Origin: Thioalkalivibrio sp. | GTDB lineage: Bacteria > Pseudomonadota > Gammaproteobacteria > Ectothiorhodospirales > Ectothiorhodospiraceae | NCBI GenBank assembly: GCA_007120575.1 | Contig: SKNJ01000085.1 | Span: 1-29,619 of the forward strand | DNA length: 29,619 nt | Reading direction: 5' to 3' | Shown here: one piece after another, positions 14,394-22,031 of the stretch | Numbering within the stretch: position 1 is the stretch's first letter | Layout: each line of letters begins with the position of its first letter | The notes under the pieces: model-generated | Told to the model about the DNA's origin: nothing | Seen by the model: only the letters and a program-made list of their open reading frames with translations | Database searches by the model: none | Made by a program: the position numbers and the translations under genes

Positions 14394-15728
14394 ATGTCCG
14401 AGACCAGCCAGGCTCCGCGCCCGATCATCGCGCTGTACGAGACCATTGCCGGGGACGAGGACGCGCGTGTCTGCAAGGACATCCCGGAGAGCGCCTGCCG
14501 CGCGCAGCCGGTCAATTTCGTTGTCCATCTGGTCGCCAACACCCTGAGCAAGATTGGCGACGAGCTTGCGTCGGCGCGCCTGGTGCTGGCCTGGTTGCTG
14601 GGGGCGCTGGGCGCGCCCGCGGCGTTTGCCGGATTCCTGGTGCCGATCCGCGAGTCCGGGTCGTTGCTGCCGCAGTTGTTCGTTGCCGCGTCGATCCGGC
14701 GCCGGGCGATTCGCAAGGGCTTCTGGATTGCCGGCAGCGTCCTGTCGGGGCTTGCAGTGGCGTTGATGGCGGTGGTTGCCCTGACCCTGGAGGGCGCGCC
14801 CGCCGGTTGGGCGATTCTCGGGCTGCTGGTGGTATTCGCGCTCGCGCGCGGTGTGAACTCGGTTGCGGCCAAGGACGTGCTGGGCAAGACCATCGCCAGG
14901 CATCGGCGCGGAACGGTAATGGGCTATGCCGCTTCACTGGCCGGTTTCGCGACACTGGGCCTTGGGGTCTACCTGACCCTGGCCAGTCTCGATGACGCCG
15001 GGATCGGCGTGTTTGTCGCGCTGCTGGCGGCTTCGGCCGGCGCCTGGTGGATCGCCGCCGCGACCTTTGGTCGGCTGCGCGAGGACCCCGGGGCCACCGA
15101 AGGCGGCGGCAACGCGATTGCCGAGGCCGTTGCCCAGGTCCGCTTGCTGTGGACCGATCGCGCATTCGGGCATTTCGTGCTGACCCGCGCACTGCTGATG
15201 AGCACGGCGCTGGCGTTGCCGTTCTATGTGTTGCTGGCGGAGGACGCGACTTCCGGCGATCTTGGCACGCTGGGGCTGCTGATCCTCGCGAGCGGCCTGG
15301 CGTCGGCGGTCAGTGCCCCGATCTGGGGCCGCTTGTCGGACCGTTCCGCTCGCCAGGTGCTGGTCCTGTCCGGGTTGCTGGCGTCGGTGCTCGGGATCGC
15401 GGTGGCGCTGGGGGTGTGGTTTGTGCCACTGGCGATGGATGATGCGCTGGTGCCGGGGGGCTGGGTCTATGCCGCGCTGTTCTTCCTGCTGGGCGTCAGT
15501 CATGCCGGCGTGCGTCTGGGGCGCAAGACCTATCTGGTGGACATGGCCACACAGGAGACCCGCGCGGCGTTTACCGCGGTGAGCAACACGGTGATTGGCG
15601 TCCTGCTGCTGGTGGGCGGGTTGTTCGGGCTGATTGCGCAGCTCGCCGGGACCGAGGTGGCGATCCTGGCGCTGGCCATGATGAGTCTTGCGGGTGCGGC
15701 CAGTGCCTGGCTGATGGGCGAGGCCTGA
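14394..15728 (+). CDS. MFS-family membrane transporter
   Basis: A 444-residue inner-membrane protein with about 11-12 hydrophobic segments, for example LVLAWLLGALGAPAAFAGFL (about 64-83), GFWIAGSVLSGLAVALMAVV, WAILGLLVVFALARGV, YAASLAGFATLGLGVYLTL, FVALLAASAGAWWIAAATF, and in the second half ASGLASAVSAPIWGRLSDRS (an MFS-type GxxSDR loop between helices 8 and 9) and VSNTVIGVLLLVGGLFGLIA. The substrate cannot be told. The soluble N-terminus of about 45 residues includes CKDIPESAC. An ideal Shine-Dalgarno AGGAGG precedes the ATG. It stands alone, ending in a bidirectional terminator shared with fbp. Confidence 0.82.
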   Translation: MSETSQAPRPIIALYETIAGDEDARVCKDIPESACRAQPVNFVVHLVANTLSKIGDELASARLVLAWLLGALGAPAAFAGFLVPIRESGSLLPQLFVAASIRRRAIRKGFWIAGSVLSGLAVALMAVVALTLEGAPAGWAILGLLVVFALARGVNSVAAKDVLGKTIARHRRGTVMGYAASLAGFATLGLGVYLTLASLDDAGIGVFVALLAASAGAWWIAAATFGRLREDPGATEGGGNAIAEAVAQVRLLWTDRAFGHFVLTRALLMSTALALPFYVLLAEDATSGDLGTLGLLILASGLASAVSAPIWGRLSDRSARQVLVLSGLLASVLGIAVALGVWFVPLAMDDALVPGGWVYAALFFLLGVSHAGVRLGRKTYLVDMATQETRAAFTAVSNTVIGVLLLVGGLFGLIAQLAGTEVAILALAMMSLAGAASAWLMGEA

Positions 15729-15784
15729 CGGTCTGCCGCCAGCGCCATCAAAAACACGGACACCTGCGCGGCGCGCAGATACAG

Positions 15785-15816
15785 AAAGGCCCGGCACCTT
15801 GCGGGGCCGGGCCTTT
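15785..15816. terminator. Bidirectional intrinsic terminator between MFS gene and fbp
   Basis: AAAGGCCCGGC (15785-15795) and GCCGGGCCTTT (15806-15816) make an 11-bp perfect stem with a 10-base loop. It reads GC-rich stem then TTT on both strands and lies midway between two convergent genes. Confidence 0.75.
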
Positions 15817-15854
15817 CGACAGGACGCGGCCCATGCCGCGCCCACCAGGCTGGA

Positions 15855-16868
15855 TCAGCCCTCGCTATGGTAGCGGGTTACCCGTTCCACTTCGTTCTTC
15901 GCACCCAGGACCACCGGCACGCGCTGGTGGATGCCCTGCGGGTCGATGTCCATGATGCGCTCGCGACCCGTGGTGGCGGCCCCGCCGGCTTGCTCGATGA
16001 TGAAGCTCATCGGGTTGGCCTCGTACATCAGGCGCAGCTTGCCCTCCTGGCCCTTCGCCATGGTCTTCGAATCCAGCGGGTACATGAAGACTCCGCCGCG
16101 CTGCAGGATGCGGTGCACCTCGGCGACCATCGAGGCGACCCAGCGCATGTTGAAGTCCTTGCCGCGCTCACCGTCCTTGCCGGCCAGGCATTCGTCAATG
16201 TAGCGCTTGACCGGGGCCTCCCAGAAGCGGCTGTTGGACATGTTGATCGCGAATTCCTGGGTGTCTTCCGGGATCGAGGCTTCGCCCTTGGTCATCATGA
16301 ACTCGCCGATGTCCTTGTCCAGGGTGAACATCTTCACGCCCTGGCCGGTGGTCAGCACCATCATGGTCGAGGGGCCGTACAGGCAGTAGCCGGCCGCGAC
16401 CTGCCGGGTGCCCGGCTGCAGGAAGTCCTCGGCGCGTGGATTGGCCACGCCTTCGGGGGCGCGCAGGATGGAGAAGATCGTCCCGACCGACACGTTCACG
16501 TCGATGTTGGAGGAGCCGTCCAGCGGGTCGAACAGTACCAGGTAGTGCCCGCGGACCGCGCCTTCCGGAAGGTTGATCACCTCGTCCATTTCCTCGGAGG
16601 CCAGGCCGGCCACGTGGCCGTTCTGCGACAGGGCCGAGATAAAGACTTCATTGGAGATGATGTCCAGCTTCTTCTGGGTCTCGCCCTGGACGTTCTCCGA
16701 CTCGGCGGAGCCGAGCACGTCGATCAGATCGCCCTTGTCGACCAGGTCGGAGATCTTTTTGCAGGCGACGGAGATATCGTTGAGCAGCCCGGTAAACTCC
16801 CCGGTGGCACTCTTGATATTGCGCTGGGTCTCGATGATGCAGTTGGTCAGTGTGGTGCCGATGTGCAT
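15855..16868 (-). CDS. fbp: Class I fructose-1,6-bisphosphatase
   Basis: A 337-residue cytoplasmic enzyme that hydrolyses fructose-1,6-bisphosphate to fructose-6-phosphate in gluconeogenesis and, in autotrophs, the Calvin cycle. The metal-binding signature [50 protein letters not shown], and [20 protein letters not shown] are all present, and the C-terminal [18 protein letters not shown] is the family end. I start at ATG 16868 ([15 protein letters not shown]), which matches class I N-termini; the open frame upstream is unrelated. The Shine-Dalgarno (AAGG) is weak and distant. It is divergent from the phosphofructokinase gene, 140 bp away. Regulation by AMP cannot be judged from sequence alone. 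Confidence 0.97.
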   Translation of the reverse strand: MHIGTTLTNCIIETQRNIKSATGEFTGLLNDISVACKKISDLVDKGDLIDVLGSAESENVQGETQKKLDIISNEVFISALSQNGHVAGLASEEMDEVINLPEGAVRGHYLVLFDPLDGSSNIDVNVSVGTIFSILRAPEGVANPRAEDFLQPGTRQVAAGYCLYGPSTMMVLTTGQGVKMFTLDKDIGEFMMTKGEASIPEDTQEFAINMSNSRFWEAPVKRYIDECLAGKDGERGKDFNMRWVASMVAEVHRILQRGGVFMYPLDSKTMAKGQEGKLRLMYEANPMSFIIEQAGGAATTGRERIMDIDPQGIHQRVPVVLGAKNEVERVTRYHSEG

Positions 16869-16949
16869 GATGCTAGTAGCCTTGATGGTTGATGAATTCC
16901 GCGCGATCGGGAGGCCTGGGCCACTGTCGCGCCGGGCAAAAGACGGCGC

Positions 16950-16958
16950 ATTGTAGCA
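16950..16958 (-). promoter_or_regulatory. Possible extended -10 promoter for fbp
   Basis: On the minus strand TGCTACAAT (16950-16958) matches the extended -10 pattern TGnTANAAT, 82 bases before the fbp ATG. A -35 box is not recognisable. It lies in the gap shared with the divergent phosphofructokinase gene. Confidence 0.35.
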
Positions 16959-17008
16959 AAAGCGTCGAAGCGCCCCGGGACGTCCGTACACAAAACGAGA
17001 GGTTTTCC

Positions 17009-18274
17009 ATGCCGCAGAACGCACTGTATGCCCAGTCCGGAGGAGTGACGTCGGTGATCAACGCCAGTGCCTGGGGGGTGATCGAGGCGGTGCGTGCCCA
17101 CCCCGCGCACTTCGGGCGGATCTATGCGGCGCGCGACGGCATCCTGGGCGTGTTGCGCGAGGAGCTCATCGACCTCGATCAGGAGGATCCTCTGACGCTT
17201 GCGGCGTTGCGGCATACTCCGGGCGGGGCGTTTGGGTCCTGCCGCTTCGATCTCGGCGACCCGGACCGGGACCCGGAGCAATACGAACGCCTGGTCGAGG
17301 TATTTCGTGCCCACGATATCGGCACCTTCTTCTACAACGGGGGCGGCGGCTCCATGGACACTGCGCTGAAGGTGGCCCGGATGGGCGAGCGCATGGGCTT
17401 CCCGATCAAGGCGATCGGCGTGCCCAAGACCATCGACAATGACCTCGCGATCACCGACTCCAGCCCGGGATTCGGATCGGCAGCCAAGTTCATCGCGACT
17501 ACCGTGCGCGAGGCCAGCCTGGACGTGGAGTCCATGCACACCAGTTCCACCAAGGTGTTCGTGATGGAGGTAATGGGGCGGCATGCTGGCTGGCTGGCGG
17601 CCGCTGCGGCGCTGGCTCAGGAGTTTGACGGCCAGCCGCCGATGCTGATCCTGTTCGCCGAGATCCCCTTCGATCAGGACGATTTCCTCGAGCATCTGGA
17701 GCGCACCATCGAGCGCCACGGCTACTGCGTGGTGGTGGTCTCCGAGGGTATCAAGAATCCCGATGGCGGCTTGTTCTCGGTCGCCCAAAGCCATGATGTA
17801 TACGCCTATACCCAGCTGGGCGGCGCGGCCCCGCGCCTGGCCGAACTGATCCGCGACCGGACCGGCCATAAGCTGCACTGGGCGGTGGTCGACTACATTC
17901 AGCGTGCCGCACGTCATATCGCGTCGCGGGTCGACGTGGAACAGGCCTACGCCTGCGGGCGCGCGGCAGTGGAGGGGGTCGTCGCCGGCAAGGATGCGTT
18001 CATGCCGATCATCCGTCGCGACTCCAGCAAGCCCTATCGCTGGAGCATCGGGTTCACGCCCCTGGAAACAGTGGCCGATATTGAGCAGGGCATGCCCCGT
18101 GACTACATCACGCCGGATGGCTACGGCATCACTCAGGCCGCCCGCGACTACCTGCGACCGCTGATCCAGGGCGAGGACGCCCCGCCGTTCGACCGGGGCC
18201 TGCCGTGTTACCCGCGTATCCGCGGCGAGTTGCTGGCGAAGCGCTGCCCGCCCTTCGAGGTGAAAACCGACTAG
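17009..18274 (+). CDS. 6-phosphofructokinase, mixed ATP/PPi signature
   Basis: A 421-residue phosphofructokinase of the 'long' PPi-type lineage: starts [21 protein letters not shown], has PKTIDND (catalytic Asp143; Lys140 in the position of E. coli Gly124), [13 protein letters not shown], and [13 protein letters not shown]. In PPi-using enzymes the phosphate-donor loop reads GGDDS or GGNDS; here it is NGGGGSMDT, with Gly113 and Gly114 where Asp/Asn and Asp are expected (checked codon by codon: GGG GGC GGC GGC). Gly at the second position plus Lys140 is the combination of some ATP-using members. Thus the donor (ATP or PPi) is uncertain. Shine-Dalgarno GAGAGG precedes the ATG at 17009. It is divergent from fbp; the two catalyse opposite reactions. 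In autotrophs PPi enzymes may also act on sedoheptulose phosphates. Confidence 0.88.
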   Translation: MPQNALYAQSGGVTSVINASAWGVIEAVRAHPAHFGRIYAARDGILGVLREELIDLDQEDPLTLAALRHTPGGAFGSCRFDLGDPDRDPEQYERLVEVFRAHDIGTFFYNGGGGSMDTALKVARMGERMGFPIKAIGVPKTIDNDLAITDSSPGFGSAAKFIATTVREASLDVESMHTSSTKVFVMEVMGRHAGWLAAAAALAQEFDGQPPMLILFAEIPFDQDDFLEHLERTIERHGYCVVVVSEGIKNPDGGLFSVAQSHDVYAYTQLGGAAPRLAELIRDRTGHKLHWAVVDYIQRAARHIASRVDVEQAYACGRAAVEGVVAGKDAFMPIIRRDSSKPYRWSIGFTPLETVADIEQGMPRDYITPDGYGITQAARDYLRPLIQGEDAPPFDRGLPCYPRIRGELLAKRCPPFEVKTD

Positions 18275-18331
18275 CCGCCGTCCGAATTTGCACGTTGCCG
18301 GTGGCTCCGGGCCCCCTGTGTCGGCGGGTAC

Positions 18332-18571
18332 TCACGTCCCCGTGCGGGAGTCCGACGCACAGCAGCCGCCCGAGCCTTCCTGCTGGACGGGCGGACAGGG
18401 CACATCCCCGAAGGAGCAGAACACGCAGCAGTCCCCGGGCAGCGGTCTCAGCAACGCGCCACAACCCGTGCACTCGTAGAACCACTGACAGGCGTCGGTG
18501 GGCATGATCTCCGTCTTGCGATGCCCGCATTGCGGGCAGGTCAGCGTCGATTCCGGCACGATCTCGTTCAT
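18332..18571 (-). CDS. Cys-rich zinc-ribbon-like small protein (GDCCVFCS type)
   Basis: A 79-residue protein with 11 cysteines. CPQC (12-15) and CTGC (34-37) could form a zinc ribbon; then GDCCVFCSFGDVPCPP (47-61) and a C-terminal GGCC (68-71). The GDCCVFCS(Y/F)G..PCPP block is a recurring signature of small uncharacterised proteins, sometimes seen near metal-resistance genes; I know no experimental function. Likely cytoplasmic and metal- or redox-binding. Start chosen at ATG 18571, where the conserved MNEIVPESTLTCPQCG begins; the upstream extension is not conserved-looking. It converges with the phosphofructokinase gene and is divergent from the secreted-protein gene. Confidence 0.8.
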   Translation of the reverse strand: MNEIVPESTLTCPQCGHRKTEIMPTDACQWFYECTGCGALLRPLPGDCCVFCSFGDVPCPPVQQEGSGGCCASDSRTGT

Positions 18572-18589
18572 TTGGGTTTCAGCTCTCGC

Positions 18590-18606
18590 TGCGACCATGG
18601 GTCGCA
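18590..18606. other. Perfect hairpin between divergent genes
   Basis: TGCGACC (18590-18596) and GGTCGCA (18600-18606) flank an ATG loop, 19 bases upstream of the Cys-rich protein's ATG. It could be an operator-like palindrome or a repeat remnant; nothing more can be said. Confidence 0.3.
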
Positions 18607-18743
18607 ATGACGCCCCTGCTCGCGGGTGCAAAACCGCACCTGGCAGGAGGGATCGGCACAAAGCCGGTTGCCCAGCGTCCAATATCAGGCGAACCCGCGC
18701 AAGACGGGCCCGAACTGCCGCCCCTCGGCGGATGGAGGAAATG

Positions 18744-19169
18744 ATGAAGTCGCTTGCCCCGAATCGGACTACCGCCCTGACGGCCGCCGCGCTGCTGGCC
18801 GCCGCCTTTCTGGCCCCCGGCCAGGCCGCCGCCCAAGGAGCCTATTACGCCCCAGCCGACGGCTCGCCGGACGAGGTGACCTTCCAGTATCGCCTGCGCG
18901 AATATGGCTGCGCCAACGTGCGTGGTCAGTGGCAGGCGGTGAACAACACCGATGACTGGCTGGAGGTTCGGGTGACGCGTGTGGTGTACAACTGTCCCGG
19001 CGAACTCGAGGACGACGTGCGCACCAACCTGCGGGTCTGGCGCGAGCTCGGTCCTGGCGAGGCCGTGGAACGTACCCGTGACAGCTCGGTGTGCGGGGGT
19101 GCCTGGGCGCGCAGCGTCGAAGTCCAGGAGTACGAGATCGAGGTCATCGATCCGCCGGAAGACACCTGA
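18744..19169 (+). CDS. Small secreted protein, unknown function
   Basis: A 141-residue protein with a clear signal peptide: KSLAPNRTT, a hydrophobic ALTAAALLAAAFLAPGQ core, and a likely cleavage after AAA or AAAQ (about residue 30). The mature part has three cysteines (YGCANVRGQW, YNCPGEL, SSVCGGAW), and mixed charge with alternating hydrophobics suggesting a small beta-rich domain: DEVTFQYRLREYG, LEVRVTRVVYN, RSVEVQEYEIEVID. I do not recognise a family. GGAGG (18734-18738) fits best with the second of two adjacent ATGs (18744). It is divergent from the Cys-rich protein gene. Confidence 0.7.
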   Translation: MKSLAPNRTTALTAAALLAAAFLAPGQAAAQGAYYAPADGSPDEVTFQYRLREYGCANVRGQWQAVNNTDDWLEVRVTRVVYNCPGELEDDVRTNLRVWRELGPGEAVERTRDSSVCGGAWARSVEVQEYEIEVIDPPEDT

Positions 19170-19333
19170 GTTACGGCGCGCCCGGTCGCGGTGATGGCGA
19201 CCGGACGCGGGTTGTGACCGCAGTCGGGGTTTCCCGTGCTGACCGGTTCCTTGCGGGGCGTTCGCGAATACACTGGTACCGATGACCCGCGCCCTGCGGG
19301 CTGCGCCTGCAACCGGTTTGTGGAGGTTTTCTC

Positions 19334-19747
19334 ATGGTCCAGCGTTCGTTCCGTCGCCTTCTGACCTTCCCCGCGGCCTTCCTGGTGGCCCTGACCCTGG
19401 GCCTGCTGCCCGCCAGCCCGGCTCTGGCCGGGCCCGGCATGCTGGATACCGGCAGCATGATCCAGCAGGCGAGCGCCGACGACACCCGCGCCCGGTTGCT
19501 GGAGCGAATCGGTGACGCCGAGGTCCGCGCACAGCTGATCGCGATGGGCGTCGACCCCGAGCGTGCCGAGGAGCGTGTGGCCCGCCTGACCGACGAGGAA
19601 CTGGTCCGGCTCGAGGCCCATATGGGAACCGATCCGGCTGGTGCCGCCGGTGCCCTCGGCGTGGTCGCGATCGTGTTCATGGTGTTCGTGATTCTGGATG
19701 CCCTGGGCGTGACCGATATCTTCTCGTTCGTCGGCCCGGCCCGCTAA
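19334..19747 (+). CDS. PA2779-family small membrane-anchored protein
   Basis: A 137-residue protein matching the PA2779 family. A signal peptide (FPAAFLVALTLGLLPASPALA) is followed by GPGMLDTGSMIQQASADDTRARLLERIG, then the family core VRAQLIAMGVDPERAEERVARLTDEELVRLE, a helical segment, and a C-terminal hydrophobic anchor GALGVVAIVFMVFVILDALG (about 108-127). Family function is unknown. Genes of this type are usually followed by a PA2778-type peptidase, as here, 12 bp downstream, so the two probably act together at the envelope. The Shine-Dalgarno GGAGG precedes the ATG. Confidence 0.85.
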   Translation: MVQRSFRRLLTFPAAFLVALTLGLLPASPALAGPGMLDTGSMIQQASADDTRARLLERIGDAEVRAQLIAMGVDPERAEERVARLTDEELVRLEAHMGTDPAGAAGALGVVAIVFMVFVILDALGVTDIFSFVGPAR

Positions 19748-19759
19748 CCCGGCCCTCGC

Positions 19760-20866
19760 ATGGCCATGGTTCCGGTCCGAGCGGTCGCGGGGTGGCTCGC
19801 GCTTGTGGCCGTTGTCTGGATGACCGGTTGTGCCAGCACGCCGCAGAGCGCGGGCCTGGACCGCCAGCTTCCGGCGGATCTTCCGGCCCGGGCAGAGCTG
19901 ACGGATACGCCGTTCTTTCCTCAGGAGGCCTATCAGTGCGGCCCGGCGGCGCTGGCCACGGCCCTGAATGCCCGCGGTATCGACGCCGCGCTGGCGGACC
20001 TGATCGACGAGGTCTACATCCCCGCCCGCGAAGGCAGCCTGCAGGCCGAGATGCGTGCGGCGGTGCGGGCGCGCGAGCAGGTTGCCTACCGGCTCGTGCC
20101 GGAGCTGGAGGCGATCCTGCGCGAGGTTGCGGCGGGCCATCCGGTGGTGGTGTTCCAGAACCTGGGCGTGTCGATGCTTCCACGATGGCATTTCGCGGTG
20201 GTGATCGGTTACGACCTGGACGAGCGGGAGATCTTCCTGCGCAGTGGCCCGATCCGGCGCCATGTGAACTCGTTCGCGCGTTTCGAACGCACCTGGGCAC
20301 GGGGTGACCGCTGGGCATTCCTGGTGATGGCGCCGGATACCCTGCCGGCGACCGCTACGCCCCTGCGCTGGCTGCGCGCGGTCAGCGAGCTGGAACAGAC
20401 GGGGCACCATGGCGCGGCCGCGACCGGCTACGAGACGGCCATGACGCGCTGGCCGGATGAGCCGATCGCATATGTGGGGCGCGCCAATGTCGCGTTTGCG
20501 CAGGGCGATCTGTCCACCGCCGAGTCTGCGCTGCGGGTGCTTGTCGAGCGTGATCCGGTGCGCCACGAAGGCTGGAACAACCTGGCGTATGTGCTGATCG
20601 CCCGCCAGTGCGGCAAGCAGGCGCGCGCGGCGGCACATTGCGCAGCCGCGCTGGCGGGTCCGGGCACGTATACGCGCACCCTGGGCGCGGTGGCGGATGC
20701 ACCCGACGGCGGCGAGGAATGCCGCGCCTTGCCACCCTGTGGCGCGACGACCGAGGCGCGTGCGCCGCAGGGGCCGTGGTCGGCAGTCGTCAGGTCTCGC
20801 GCTTTTCCAGGGTCTGTTCCGCGTGTTTCAGCACCAGGCCCAGGTTCTGCTTTTCCACGTCCGTGA
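19760..20866 (+). CDS. PA2778-family lipoprotein C39-like cysteine peptidase with TPRs
   Basis: A 368-residue predicted lipoprotein. Lipobox MTGC puts the lipidated cysteine at residue 24. The C39-like peptidase domain follows: catalytic Cys60 in AYQCGPAALATAL and His144 in WHFAVVIGYD. TPR-like helical repeats come next (about 205-295): AATGYETAMTRWPDEPIAY, GDLSTAESALRVLVERDPV, EGWNNLAYVLI. In the family the TPR part ends the protein; here about 60 more residues, Pro/Arg/Ala-rich and of low complexity, run past 20700, and the last 77 bases overlap an opposite-strand ORF. All three forward frames are open across 20790, so no simple frameshift gives a shorter product. It probably acts at the periplasmic or outer-membrane face; its substrate is unknown. 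Confidence 0.83.
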   Translation: MAMVPVRAVAGWLALVAVVWMTGCASTPQSAGLDRQLPADLPARAELTDTPFFPQEAYQCGPAALATALNARGIDAALADLIDEVYIPAREGSLQAEMRAAVRAREQVAYRLVPELEAILREVAAGHPVVVFQNLGVSMLPRWHFAVVIGYDLDEREIFLRSGPIRRHVNSFARFERTWARGDRWAFLVMAPDTLPATATPLRWLRAVSELEQTGHHGAAATGYETAMTRWPDEPIAYVGRANVAFAQGDLSTAESALRVLVERDPVRHEGWNNLAYVLIARQCGKQARAAAHCAAALAGPGTYTRTLGAVADAPDGGEECRALPPCGATTEARAPQGPWSAVVRSRAFPGSVPRVSAPGPGSAFPRP

Positions 20867-21020
20867 CCTGCGGGTCTTCCTGCACTGCGTGGCGCAGGTG
20901 TTCCACCAGTTGCGCCAGCTCGTCGCGCGAGATCTGGTGGAAGTTGAACCCCCCGCCGTAGCGGGCCTCGAGCTGGTCCCAGTAGTCGGCGAGCGGGGGA
21001 CGGTAGTCGTCTTCTTGCAT
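20790..21020 (-). CDS. Small hypothetical protein (76 residues)
   Basis: A 76-residue, acidic, helical protein starting MQEDDYRPPLADYWDQLEARYG, then FHQISRDELAQLVEHLRHAVQ and TDVEKQNLGLVLKHAEQTLE. Heptad-like spacing of Leu/Val suggests two helices. I do not know the family, but composition looks like a real protein rather than antisense noise, and AAGGA on the minus strand lies 8 bases before the ATG. Its 3' end overlaps the C-terminal tail of the peptidase gene by 77 bases, which is unusual for convergent bacterial genes; one of the two ends may be wrong. Cytoplasmic; role unknown. Confidence 0.6.
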   Translation of the reverse strand: MQEDDYRPPLADYWDQLEARYGGGFNFHQISRDELAQLVEHLRHAVQEDPQVTDVEKQNLGLVLKHAEQTLEKRET

Positions 21021-21060
21021 GTGGAAATCCTTGATCGGGGGGCACGGTCGATGGGCCGTC

Positions 21061-21150
21061 CCAGGGAGACGCTGTTGCATTCGCCCACCCGCGTTGGTGC
21101 GCCAGGCTTTTCGAGGCCAGGCGCGGCGTGCAGCCGGGAGTGGCGATATC
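21061..21150. mobile_element. Decayed left end of the same MITE-like family
   Basis: An ungapped alignment of 21061-21150 with 12003-12092 has 66 of 90 identical bases, including CAGGGAGAC against TAGGGAAAC at the tip and GCGTTGGT, CCAGG and AGGCGCGG inside. The right half and second inverted end are missing. It lies in the 198-bp gap before coaD, 10 bases ahead of a predicted promoter. Confidence 0.65.
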
Positions 21151-21160
21151 CGTCCGTATT

Positions 21161-22023
<863 letters not shown>

Positions 22024-22031
22024 GCCAGCGC

